Notes under the pieces: generated by a model | The model's input: the letters and a program-made list of their open reading frames with translations, nothing else | Told to the model about the DNA's origin: nothing | The model's database searches: none | DNA from: Fidelibacterota bacterium | Lineage (GTDB): Bacteria > Fidelibacterota > UBA8477 > JABMPR01 | NCBI GenBank assembly: GCA_021736185.1 | Contig: JAIPGJ010000015.1 | Span: 1 to 38,234, forward strand | DNA: 38,234 nt | Direction: 5' to 3' | Position numbers and translations under genes: made by a program | Shown: positions 6,994 to 14,925 of the stretch, piece after piece | How positions within the stretch are numbered: the stretch's first letter is position 1 | How the letters are laid out: each line of letters begins with the position of its first letter

Positions 6994-8661
6994 GGTTGTC
7001 ATATCTGAGAGTACCTTGTCTGCTAGGGTAGCTGATTCAGATTTCAATTGGGAAACTTCAGCTTTGAATTTTGAGACCACATCCTGATCATCGATACCGG
7101 GGATATTTATAAGGATATTCAAGGCGGCGCCTTCCAATCCGGCCTGGGCCTGGAGCACGGCCACACCAGCATCTGATAAAGAATTCTGGTTGCCAATTTC
7201 TGCCATGCGTGCCGCCAGCTTGATCACTTCCAGTGAGTGTCTCATCACTTTCAGGGGAATTTCAGCTGAATAGATGGTTGCCTGCTGAAGGGCTTGAAGA
7301 CGAGCGCTTTGTTCTTCATCACTCTCACGGGGCATGCGCATGGCTGCCATGACGCTGTTGAATGAGCGGGTATCCTCATCAACCAGAAACAGCAGGGTAT
7401 CCTTCAAAGCCTGGGCCTGGTTACTCAACAGTTCGATCTCTTCCCAGGTTTCCTCGTAACCCTTTTTACCAAAGGTCAAGACGCCCACCATATTGGTCAG
7501 GCCCGCAGCCATGGTTGAGGCCAGGGCAGAAACCGAACCGCCACCGGGGGCAGGAGAATCTGATGCCAACTCATCCACAAATGCCGTGATACCCAGATCC
7601 ACCAGATTTTTCTCATCCTGGTTACCCAACTGGTATTCAATGATACGTTCCTCAGGCTTGAAGGGTGAAATTTCATTCAATCCCAAGCTCTGAATGGCGA
7701 CGCGAATCAGTTCAACCTGGGAAACGGCTGTACTTGAATTTTGCTTTTTGAGATAATATCTGCCTGCATCCAGCATGGCTTTCAGTGGAATGAGTCCCAC
7801 CAGTTCACTTCCAGAAACCCGCAGACCTCTCAGATCTGCCTGTTTGACCACTTCATCAAAGGCTATATGGAAAGGGGTCACTTCCATATCCACCAGATTC
7901 ATGGAGATCTGGGCCATCTTGTATTCGTCAATGTACCAACCCACTGCCTTCACGGCTTTCAGGGTTCCCGGCTGTTTGACGAACGACCCGTCCTTAGCCC
8001 GGATAAACTTGTTGGTTTCGGGATCTCTGGCATTGCGACCCGCTTCGCGAATCTCAAGGGCAATATCTGTGGCTTTTTTTTGATCACGGGTATTGAGATT
8101 CACATTATAGGCAATGAGAAATTTCCTGGCACCGATGACCGTGGCTCCTGATCTGGCATTCATTTCTGCTTTGCCAAAATCCGGCTTCCAGTTGGGATCC
8201 TTCAATTTTTTGGAAAGTCCCTCATATTCCCCGGCTCTGATGGTGGCCAGGTTCTCACGCTCTGGAGAGCTGGCAGCATATTCGTAGAGGTAAACTGGAA
8301 TATTCAGTTCCTCCCCCACCCGTTTCCCCAGGATTCGGGACAATTCGGCACACTCTTCCATGGTCATATTGCTCACGGGAATAAAGGGGCACACATCGGT
8401 GGCCCCCATGCGGGCATGGGCACCAGTATGATGACGCATATCAATCAGTTCAGCTGCGCGCTTGATCCCCTGAAAAGCGGCTTCAACCACGGCTTCAGGT
8501 CCACCCACAAAGGTCACGACGGTACGATTGGTATCTGCGCCAGGATCCACATCCAGCAGGGAAACCCCCTCAACTTGAGCGATGGCGGAAGTAATCTGCT
8601 CGATGAGAGCCAGGTCATGACCCTCACTAAAATTTGGAACACATTCAACGATTTTCTGCAT
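6970..8661 (-). CDS. ftcD: Bifunctional glutamate formimidoyltransferase / formimidoyl-THF cyclodeaminase
   Basis: The N-terminal half moves the formimino group of N-formimino-glutamate (histidine breakdown) to tetrahydrofolate; the C-terminal half deaminates the product to methenyl-THF. Residues 1-330 show CVPNFSEG at the start, DPGADTNRTVVTFVG, and HHTGAHARMGATDVCPF with His82 at the catalytic position known for the animal enzyme. The cyclodeaminase domain begins near 355 with DSPAPGGGSVSAL and is all helical. Fused length 563 is close to that of the animal FTCD. The start at 8661 is 11 nt after a small membrane-protein gene. No other histidine-utilisation gene (hutH/U/I) is nearby, so it may serve folate C1 supply or a hut set elsewhere. 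The stop lies in a heptamer repeat. Confidence 0.95.
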   Translation of the reverse strand: MQKIVECVPNFSEGHDLALIEQITSAIAQVEGVSLLDVDPGADTNRTVVTFVGGPEAVVEAAFQGIKRAAELIDMRHHTGAHARMGATDVCPFIPVSNMTMEECAELSRILGKRVGEELNIPVYLYEYAASSPERENLATIRAGEYEGLSKKLKDPNWKPDFGKAEMNARSGATVIGARKFLIAYNVNLNTRDQKKATDIALEIREAGRNARDPETNKFIRAKDGSFVKQPGTLKAVKAVGWYIDEYKMAQISMNLVDMEVTPFHIAFDEVVKQADLRGLRVSGSELVGLIPLKAMLDAGRYYLKKQNSSTAVSQVELIRVAIQSLGLNEISPFKPEERIIEYQLGNQDEKNLVDLGITAFVDELASDSPAPGGGSVSALASTMAAGLTNMVGVLTFGKKGYEETWEEIELLSNQAQALKDTLLFLVDEDTRSFNSVMAAMRMPRESDEEQSARLQALQQATIYSAEIPLKVMRHSLEVIKLAARMAEIGNQNSLSDAGVAVLQAQAGLEGAALNILINIPGIDDQDVVSKFKAEVSQLKSESATLADKVLSDMTTKLLTPNS

Positions 8662-8672
8662 TGCTTAAACCT

Positions 8673-8852
8673 TTAAACTTGAGATAAATAATAGAGCAAA
8701 TAAGCCACAATCCCTGCCATGACCAAAAGTCCCAGTAAGCTGCGCCGGGGATAGGAGGAGGTCAGACGTTGGAAATGAATACGTTTTTCATCTGAATCGA
8801 ACATTTCGAAACGTCTGAGACGACGGGTTTTGGCATACTTCAGTTTTGGCAT
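8673..8852 (-). CDS. Small single-pass membrane protein, unknown function
   Basis: Taking the ATG at 8852-8850 gives 59 residues (a TTG one codon upstream is also possible). The ATG shares one base with the TGA of the upstream M50 protease gene (TGATG), so the two are probably translationally coupled. The N-terminal 40 residues are strongly basic (KYAKTRRLRRFE). The C-terminal 20 or so (SLLGLLVMAGIVAYLLYYL) form one membrane helix, so the basic part should be cytoplasmic. I do not recognise a family. The tight position between two real genes is the main evidence that it is expressed. Confidence 0.65.
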   Translation of the reverse strand: MPKLKYAKTRRLRRFEMFDSDEKRIHFQRLTSSYPRRSLLGLLVMAGIVAYLLYYLSQV

Positions 8853-9490
8853 CAAATTCCTGCAAATAAACTTGAAAAAATATTGATAAAGGGACCAATG
8901 ACGAAACCGAAAAAATGAAACCCTGTAACCCAGCCGAACATGATAATTCCAAATAATATCATGGGACCTTTGGATTCGACCAGATATAGAGTCGGAGCAT
9001 ACCTGCTGGGGAGTACGCCAGCCAATATTCTGGAGCCATCCAGAGGGGGAATAGGGAGCAAATTAAAAAAGGCCAGGGCCAGGTTAATATACAGGGAAAA
9101 ATAGAGCATTTGAAATATCATCGTGGCCGTCCCCCCGGCCTGACTGTTAGCCAGTCCAAGTCCGATAAAAACCCGGATTAAAATTCCCGTGATCAAGGCC
9201 AGAGCCATGTTCATCAGGGGGCCTGCTGAGGCAATCCACATCATATCCCGTTTGGGATTTCCAAGATACCTGGGATCCACCGGAACCGGTTTGGCCCAGC
9301 CAAAGTGAATGAGAAAGATCATGATGGTCCCCAGGGGGTCCAGGTGGGCCAGTGGGTTGAGCGTCAAACGGCCCATGTTTTTGGCCGTGGGGTCACCCAA
9401 TCGATAGGCTACATAGCCATGGGCAAACTCGTGGAAGGTCAGGGCGATAAGGATGGCAGGTACAGCAAGTAAGAGTGTGTAAAAATCCAT
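8852..9490 (-). CDS. Site-2-protease-like membrane metalloprotease (M50 family)
   Basis: A 212-residue multi-pass membrane protein with the M50 zinc motif HEFAH (20-24), NPLAHLDPLG after it, and NLLPIPPLDGSRIL (about 143-156), where Asp151 is the third zinc ligand. Five or six hydrophobic segments and no PDZ domain place it with the short M50B-type proteases rather than RseP. Such enzymes cut membrane-embedded substrates; the substrate here is unknown. AAAGGA lies about 12 nt before the ATG. It heads the minus-strand run towards miaA and is divergent from the SDR gene, with 166 nt of shared upstream DNA at 9491-9656. Confidence 0.9.
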   Translation of the reverse strand: MDFYTLLLAVPAILIALTFHEFAHGYVAYRLGDPTAKNMGRLTLNPLAHLDPLGTIMIFLIHFGWAKPVPVDPRYLGNPKRDMMWIASAGPLMNMALALITGILIRVFIGLGLANSQAGGTATMIFQMLYFSLYINLALAFFNLLPIPPLDGSRILAGVLPSRYAPTLYLVESKGPMILFGIIMFGWVTGFHFFGFVIGPFINIFSSLFAGI

Positions 9491-9656
9491 TTATATATAT
9501 GTTCCTTTTTTCATTTTATTAAGCACTTAATATAGACAGTGCCGCATGGATGTGAACAGGATTAGAGAATCAAATGTTCCCCGGTCATGGCGGCCAGGCA
9601 CGCCAGTATGGTTGTATCAAAACGAATTAAGATTAGTTTCGTGGTAGGAGGACATC

Positions 9657-10421
9657 ATGGATTTTGGTATACAGAATAAAAATGCCCTGGTTCAGGGCGC
9701 ATCTTCAGGTCTGGGTTATGCCGCCGCGCTGGAGCTGGCGCAAGAGGGGTGTCGTGTGGCCATTTGCTCTAGGGATGCCAAGCGGATTCAAAAGGCTGCT
9801 GCATCGATCAGTAAAATGACTGGAGCAAAAGTTCAAGGTTTTGCCTGTGATGTGACGGATGCGTCAGCACGCCAGCTCATGCTGGAGGAAATTCAAAACA
9901 ACTGGGGTTCCATTGATATTCTGGTGGCCAATAATGGTGGACCATCCGCAGGGTTTTATGATAGCCTGAGTGAGGAGCAGTGGAATCAGGCCTTGCTGGG
10001 GAACCTCATGGCCATGAAGGATTCAGCGCAGGAGGTCCTGGGAGGCATGCGTGACCAGGGTTGGGGTCGTATCGTGTTTATCACCTCGGTCTCAGTCAAA
10101 CAGCCCATAGACTCCCTGATCCTCTCCAACACGGCTCGTGCCGGATTAACCGGCTATGCCAAGACGCTGTCGGCGCAGGTCGCTGAATACGGCGTCACGG
10201 TGAACCTGGTGCTGCCTGGTATCCACGACACAGAACGTGTCAAACACTTGCATAGCGATCTGGCCGACCCGGCTTTAATCGCCAGGGATATTCCCATGAA
10301 ACGTCTGGGACAGCCCGCAGAGCTGGCAGCGGTTATTGCCTTTCTGGCATCCACCCGGGCCAGCTATATCACAGGACAGTCCGTGGTGGTAGATGGTGGT
10401 CTGGTAAAGGGATTATTCTAG
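9657..10421 (+). CDS. SDR-family protein with non-canonical active site
   Basis: A 254-residue Rossmann-fold short-chain dehydrogenase-like protein. The cofactor glycine motif GASSGLG (14-20), ANNGGPSAG (NNAG equivalent, 91-99), ITSVSV with the catalytic-position Ser near 144, and the C-terminal [11 protein letters not shown] are all present. The YxxxK catalytic pair is not: the aligned stretch is SNTARAGL, with Ser157 for Tyr and Arg161 for Lys. A known SDR subgroup (BKR-like, lacking a perfect tetrad) shows this, so it is a lineage trait rather than a sequencing error. Oxidoreductase activity should not be assumed. AGGAGG precedes the ATG by six bases. The next gene follows after one base. 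Confidence 0.88.
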   Translation: MDFGIQNKNALVQGASSGLGYAAALELAQEGCRVAICSRDAKRIQKAAASISKMTGAKVQGFACDVTDASARQLMLEEIQNNWGSIDILVANNGGPSAGFYDSLSEEQWNQALLGNLMAMKDSAQEVLGGMRDQGWGRIVFITSVSVKQPIDSLILSNTARAGLTGYAKTLSAQVAEYGVTVNLVLPGIHDTERVKHLHSDLADPALIARDIPMKRLGQPAELAAVIAFLASTRASYITGQSVVVDGGLVKGLF

Positions 10422-10422
10422 G

Positions 10423-10884
10423 GTGTCAAAATCGGCAGTCAAAGAACGCTTTTATGCCAAGGGCTTGCATTTTGAATGTACCGGCTGTGGTGCCTGCTGC
10501 AAGCTGGGGGGCGGCTTTGTCTACCCCACCCTGGAGGATGTGGGCTTTGCCGCCCTACATCTTGATCTCAGCGTCAACCGCTTTACTGAGATTTATATGG
10601 AATTACACGAAGGACATTATGTTTTTAAAAATGATGGGGATAATTGCATTTTTTATGGTGAGAATGGCTGCACCATCTATGAAGCCCGGCCCACCCAGTG
10701 CCGGACTTTCCCCTTCTGGAAAGCCAATTTAAAATCTCAATATCGCTGGAAACTGATTGAGGAAGAATGCGAGGGTATCGGGCAGGGGAAATTATTTGAA
10801 CTGGCTGAAATCGACGCCATTCAGAATCAGACGAGTCAAACCCCGGCCGGACCCGATCCAGATTCTCTAAAACCTACGAATTAG
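10423..10884 (+). CDS. YkgJ-family CxxCxxCC cysteine-cluster protein
   Basis: A 153-residue protein starting at a GTG one base after the SDR stop, so the two are almost certainly cotranscribed and coupled. The N-terminal motif CTGCGACC (Cys19, 22, 25, 26) and later Cys75, Cys83 (NGCTIYEARPTQC) and Cys93 (QCRTFPFW) define the YkgJ/UPF0153 family, thought to bind zinc or an iron-sulphur cluster. A further Cys lies near 116. No biochemical role is established for the family. The last 20 residues are polar and poorly conserved in appearance. It ends 6 nt from the convergent methyltransferase gene. Confidence 0.9.
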   Translation: MSKSAVKERFYAKGLHFECTGCGACCKLGGGFVYPTLEDVGFAALHLDLSVNRFTEIYMELHEGHYVFKNDGDNCIFYGENGCTIYEARPTQCRTFPFWKANLKSQYRWKLIEEECEGIGQGKLFELAEIDAIQNQTSQTPAGPDPDSLKPTN

Positions 10885-10890
10885 AAATTA

Positions 10891-11940
10891 TCAGGCTTTA
10901 CGAGCGACAATGATATCTCTTTTAATCGACTGATCGACCCGGTGACTGAATTGATCATAGGGGCTGGCATCCAGGAGCTGGAAGCCGTGCTCGGCAAGCA
11001 ATTCTGCGAAGGCATCACGCCCCCAGACAAAGGTGTTCCAGGCCAGGACCAGACTCCCCCCCGCTTTTAATATCTGATGAAACTCCGGCAGGCAGGTTTC
11101 CATGAGTTCAGCCGGGCTGCGCGTGGGAGACTTGTGTTTTTTATGACTTACATTCCCGTGGGCGATTCCATAGGGTAAATCCCCAACAATCAGATGAAAT
11201 TTTTCCGCTTTGAAGTAACGCCTGGAATGGATGGCGTTCCCGGCAATGAGGGATAAATGCTTCCTGGACCCCTCAGATTTGAAACTTTCCTTATCCCGGG
11301 CATATTCAAAATCCTGGATATAGGCTTCGGCTCCTCCCTGGGCGCTGTACATGGGACGTTTGGATACACTGTGTTTGTATTTATCCTGCTCCAGGAATTT
11401 TTTTAAAAAGACGGCGGTTTCATGGACCTTTTTGCGATCCATCTCAATACCGGTCACATCAAAGCCGTAGGTGGCTGCCTCGAACAGGGTGGTTCCTTTG
11501 CCTGAAACCGGATCCAGCAGGTGAATGGGATCAGCATAGCCATAATCACTGGATAACAAGCCCACATTTATCATGAGTCGTGTGAATATCTCGTTGGTCT
11601 TGCCAGAATATTTGAGGAGCATGGATATTTTTGAGTCGACATAATCCAGCGGGGTCAGGGCCACGGGTTGCAGGGCAGCCTCACTTGCATCAGCGGGCTG
11701 CTGAAAAAGGGCAAATATAAAGGAAAGACTGGAAAGCCAGGTGAGCTCAATTTCACTCAAGGGCCTGCCAACGGTAAAAGTCAGATAGCTGATACCGGCA
11801 ATATCAATGACTTCAATATGCTCACAGGCTTGTTCAAAACGCCGGGTGGTCAAAGTGAGTTCAGCCAGAGCCAGATTTTCTGACTCCAGATAATACACAC
11901 GGTTGTGGCCGGGGTTTCGTAAGAGGAGATATCTCAACAT
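10891..11940 (-). CDS. TRM11-like class I SAM-dependent methyltransferase (RNA or DNA N-methylase)
   Basis: The SAM-binding motif I DPVSGKGT (Asp143-Thr150), motif II with an acidic end (GIEMDRKK, Glu166) and catalytic motif IV DLPYG (254-258, the D/NPPY loop with Leu in the second place) indicate an exocyclic-amino-group methyltransferase, as in TRM11/Trm14 tRNA guanine-N2 enzymes. The N-terminal 100 residues resemble no THUMP domain that I can recognise. The frame is open for another 51 codons upstream, but that part overlaps the thioredoxin-like gene in another frame and looks non-coding. I therefore take the ATG at 11940 (MLRYLLLRNPG, 349 residues), 22 nt after the thioredoxin stop. The substrate (tRNA, rRNA or DNA) cannot be told from sequence. 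Confidence 0.8.
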   Translation of the reverse strand: MLRYLLLRNPGHNRVYYLESENLALAELTLTTRRFEQACEHIEVIDIAGISYLTFTVGRPLSEIELTWLSSLSFIFALFQQPADASEAALQPVALTPLDYVDSKISMLLKYSGKTNEIFTRLMINVGLLSSDYGYADPIHLLDPVSGKGTTLFEAATYGFDVTGIEMDRKKVHETAVFLKKFLEQDKYKHSVSKRPMYSAQGGAEAYIQDFEYARDKESFKSEGSRKHLSLIAGNAIHSRRYFKAEKFHLIVGDLPYGIAHGNVSHKKHKSPTRSPAELMETCLPEFHQILKAGGSLVLAWNTFVWGRDAFAELLAEHGFQLLDASPYDQFSHRVDQSIKRDIIVARKA

Positions 11941-11962
11941 ACTGGGATTGACTGCTTTGGTT

Positions 11963-12286
11963 TTAGGAGTCTGCCTGATTGAATAATTCAGCATAGCGAC
12001 GTATGGGCTGCTCCAACTCGTGCATCCCAAAATGACGGCTGAGTCTGGCGATTTCGCGACCTTCAGCCATGAGCAAGAGGGTCGGCACGGCAAAGATGAG
12101 GTGTTGACCGGCGATCTCCATGGATTCTTCCGTATTCATATACTGAAAATACCAGGGGGGTTGCTCCAGGAGAAGTGCCTCTACCTGGGGTCTCAGCACC
12201 TTGCAGACGTTACAGGTAGGTGTGGAAAAGTAAAGCAATGTCAGGGGATGCTCAGCCAGAAGTGCCTTGAGTTCGGAAGATGTCAT
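11963..12286 (-). CDS. Thioredoxin-like protein
   Basis: A 107-residue thioredoxin fold without a signal peptide, so probably cytoplasmic. The redox motif is CNVC (Cys25, Cys28) in STPTCNVCKVLRPQ, and the cis-proline is in FAVPTLLL (Pro68). The CNVC dipeptide differs from the CGPC of canonical thioredoxin, which suggests a specialised reductant or thiol carrier. It starts 13 nt after the FKBP stop and is followed by the methyltransferase after 22 nt, so the three probably share a transcript. Confidence 0.88.
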   Translation of the reverse strand: MTSSELKALLAEHPLTLLYFSTPTCNVCKVLRPQVEALLLEQPPWYFQYMNTEESMEIAGQHLIFAVPTLLLMAEGREIARLSRHFGMHELEQPIRRYAELFNQADS

Positions 12287-12299
12287 ATGCTGGGATTGC

Positions 12300-12647
12300 T
12301 TAACGGATATCCAATAGCTCTACATCGAAAATCAGTGTAGCATTGGGTGGGATCACTCCCCCGGCACCCCGGGCGCCATAGCCCAATTCAGCAGGAATAA
12401 TCAAGCGTCGTTTCCCGCCCACTTTCATGGAGCTCACGCCTTCATCCCATCCCTGAATCACTCGACCAATACCAATGGTAAAGCTGAAGGGTTTGTCTCG
12501 ATCCACTGAGCTGTCAAATTTGGTTCCGTCTTCCAGGGTACCGGTATAGTGGACAACCACGCCCTGACCATTGAGGGGGGATTTGCCTGAACCTATTTCC
12601 AGATCCAGATATTTCAGACCACTCGGAGTGGTGATGGTTTCACTCAT
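12300..12647 (-). CDS. FKBP-type peptidyl-prolyl cis-trans isomerase
   Basis: A single FKBP domain fills the 115 residues: [54 protein letters not shown] and [14 protein letters not shown]. The aromatic pocket residues (Tyr, Phe, Asp, Trp, Tyr) are in place. No signal peptide, so cytoplasmic. The frame can start at TTG 12653, but AAGGA sits only two bases before that codon and eight before the ATG at 12647, so I take the ATG. It lies 45 nt after the sensor kinase gene. Confidence 0.93.
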   Translation of the reverse strand: MSETITTPSGLKYLDLEIGSGKSPLNGQGVVVHYTGTLEDGTKFDSSVDRDKPFSFTIGIGRVIQGWDEGVSSMKVGGKRRLIIPAELGYGARGAGGVIPPNATLIFDVELLDIR

Positions 12648-12692
12648 TATCAATTCCTTCTTTTTTTGACCAGGGTTTAGAAACAGGGACAG

Positions 12693-14183
12693 TTAAATCG
12701 TTACAACCTCTTTGTAGAGATCCAGATCGAATGAGAAGGTGGTGCCAATATCCAGGCGACTTCTTACTTCCAGATTAGAGTTGTGCAGTTTGAGGATATG
12801 CTGACAAATATGTAAGCCCAGGCCGGTGCCTTTGACAGTTTTATGTAATTGTTGATTGGAGCGATAGAAGCTCTCAAATATTTTACTGATATCCTCTTCA
12901 GCAATACCCACTCCTGTGTCTTCGATACGAAAAGTGAGGATCTCATTGGAACTTACCTCAGTGGTGATACGAATTCGCCCACCCGGGGATGAAAATTTTA
13001 TGGCGTTGCTCAGGAGATTTCTGATAACCTGTCGAATTCTCAGGGGATCGGCATTGACGGTTTGTATGGTCTCAGGGAAATTACGCTCCACCACCAGCTT
13101 GGCTTGATCCAGCAATAAGGTATAGCTCTGTAAAACATCTTCCACCAGCTCAACCATGGGGAAAGGTTCTGTATTGATTCGCATCTGACCGGTTTCAAGG
13201 ATGGCCACATCGAAGAGATCATCGATGAGGGCACTCATATGCCGAACCTGGGTATACACAGCACCTAATTTCTGACTCAGGTCGGCTTCGCTCATCTTTT
13301 CCCGATGTTCAACCAGGGTCTCAATATTGCCCTGCATCACGGTCAGGGGTGTCTGAAGTTCATGACTGACAGAGGCCAATAATTCGGTCCGCATCTTCTC
13401 TTTCTTGCCCAATTCATTAAACATGGCGTCGATGCGTTCCATCATATCGCCGATATGCATGGCGACATGTCCGATTTCGTCACTTGAGTTATCGTTTAAT
13501 ACGATGCGTGAATCACCCGCCCGATAATTCTGGACTGCCTGAGCCACACGTTGTACCCGTCGGGTGAGAAAATACCAGAATAAAATTCCTGCCAGGACTG
13601 CGATGATGATACTGAACAGCACGGTGCGGGTCAGGATGGCACCATATTCCTCCCACCAGCTGATATAGACATCCTCGCCCCCTTCTACCAGGGTTACCAA
13701 TATATAGGCATCTGGATTGTCTGGAGATCCAAGGGGTGCTGCCGAGAATACAAAGTCCAGATCTGTGGCCGTGGGTATGGGCATTTCGATGGGATAATCG
13801 CTGGAATCAGCATTTAAAAATAACTCAATAGCTTCTATGGGTACGCTTTGATTGATCAATTGTGAGGGGACATAGCTCCCATGCTCCAGGATCTCACCCT
13901 TAGGGTTGACCAGGAATAATTCCATACCGGGATAGAATTGAGCAAGGGAATCAAAAAAGACTGACAGGTTGTTTTGGTCGGTCTTTGAGTTTTGTAATGC
14001 TTCGCTGATTTCAAAAGCGGTGTTGCGGTAGACGGTTTGAATATCAGTTTCCAGATCCTGCATGACGTCAGACTGATTCCATAGAACCAGTACGACACCA
14101 TTGAAAATAAAAAACACGATCAGCGCCATGGCGACCTTGAAGGTCAATGTCCGATAGAGCGGGATGTGACTGAATGTGACCAT
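12693..14183 (-). CDS. Membrane sensor histidine kinase (HAMP-HisKA-HATPase)
   Basis: 496 residues: membrane helix 1 (about 16-36), a periplasmic sensor of about 150 residues, helix 2 (about 184-206), HAMP (about 207-260), HisKA with SVSHELQTPL (His274) and an HATPase domain with the N-box (RNLLSNAIKF), G1 (DTGVGIAEED) and G2 (GTGLGLHI). It should autophosphorylate and pass phosphate to the response regulator encoded 9 nt upstream. The periplasmic part is typical of extracellular PAS-like sensors in length but I cannot name its ligand. Position after the large secreted proteins suggests envelope sensing; that is inference. Confidence 0.95.
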   Translation of the reverse strand: MVTFSHIPLYRTLTFKVAMALIVFFIFNGVVLVLWNQSDVMQDLETDIQTVYRNTAFEISEALQNSKTDQNNLSVFFDSLAQFYPGMELFLVNPKGEILEHGSYVPSQLINQSVPIEAIELFLNADSSDYPIEMPIPTATDLDFVFSAAPLGSPDNPDAYILVTLVEGGEDVYISWWEEYGAILTRTVLFSIIIAVLAGILFWYFLTRRVQRVAQAVQNYRAGDSRIVLNDNSSDEIGHVAMHIGDMMERIDAMFNELGKKEKMRTELLASVSHELQTPLTVMQGNIETLVEHREKMSEADLSQKLGAVYTQVRHMSALIDDLFDVAILETGQMRINTEPFPMVELVEDVLQSYTLLLDQAKLVVERNFPETIQTVNADPLRIRQVIRNLLSNAIKFSSPGGRIRITTEVSSNEILTFRIEDTGVGIAEEDISKIFESFYRSNQQLHKTVKGTGLGLHICQHILKLHNSNLEVRSRLDIGTTFSFDLDLYKEVVTI

Positions 14184-14192
14184 GCAGTGATC

Positions 14193-14900
14193 TTAGGAAA
14201 CTATGGCATCTGAAAATTTGTAACCCACACCCCACACAGTGAGGACATACTCTGGATTATTGGGGTTTTTTTCAATCTTGGAGCGCAGACGATTGACATG
14301 GGTATTCACCGTATTCTCATAGCCCTCAAAGGAATAGTCCCAAACAATATCCAGCAACTGCTTGCGACTATAAACCCGGCCGGGTTGACGGATGAGCAGG
14401 GTCAATAAATTGAATTCCGTTGCGGTCAGTTGAATTTCTTCCCCGCGAATCGTCACATGACGTTTTTCCAGATCAATTTCCAGTTCACCCTTGCGGATCT
14501 TGCGTTCACTTCCCTCTTCATCCATGATATTGGATGCAGCGCGACGCATGACAGCGTTGATTCTGGCAACCAGCTCTTTGATGCTGAAGGGTTTGGTGAT
14601 GTAGTCATCACAGCCAGCCTCCAGGGCAGCGACTTTGTCCAGTTCATCGTGGCGAGCGGTGAGCATGATAACGGGGGTATGCACATTGTCCGCATGCAAA
14701 GCCTTGACCACGTCAATCCCTGATATCTCAGGGAGCATCCAATCCATGAGGATCAGACCGAAATCACCCTGACGAGCTTTTTCAAGACCACTATCACCAT
14801 CTCTGGAGATCGTGAGCTCAAACCCTTCATAGCGCAAACCTTCTTTTAAAAGGCTGATGATTTCAGCATCATCTTCGACGAGTAAAATGTTCTTATTCAT
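14193..14900 (-). CDS. OmpR/PhoB-family response regulator
   Basis: 235 residues. The receiver domain has the acidic pair at 10-11, phospho-acceptor Asp53 (LILMDWMLPEISG) and KPFSIKEL with its conserved Lys. The C-terminal winged helix (about 135-230) contains ATEFNLLTLLIRQPGRVYSR, ENTVNTHVNRLRSKIE and VWGVGYKF. The pair with the downstream kinase is a classic two-component operon. The start is 25 nt after the dockerin/C25 gene, so it may be on the same transcript. GGGGA precedes the ATG by about six bases. Confidence 0.96.
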   Translation of the reverse strand: MNKNILLVEDDAEIISLLKEGLRYEGFELTISRDGDSGLEKARQGDFGLILMDWMLPEISGIDVVKALHADNVHTPVIMLTARHDELDKVAALEAGCDDYITKPFSIKELVARINAVMRRAASNIMDEEGSERKIRKGELEIDLEKRHVTIRGEEIQLTATEFNLLTLLIRQPGRVYSRKQLLDIVWDYSFEGYENTVNTHVNRLRSKIEKNPNNPEYVLTVWGVGYKFSDAIVS

Positions 14901-14925
14901 GGTGTTCCCCGATCTTCTGCTGCTT

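Noticed and set aside
9586-9605. Small hairpin TGGCG...CGCCA upstream of the SDR gene
   Set aside because: Only five base pairs and no T tract or known regulatory motif, so not called as an attenuator or terminator.
11941-12093. Extra 51 N-terminal codons of the methyltransferase frame
   Set aside because: They overlap the thioredoxin-like coding sequence in another frame and read as non-protein-like; the ATG at 11940 lies just after the thioredoxin stop.
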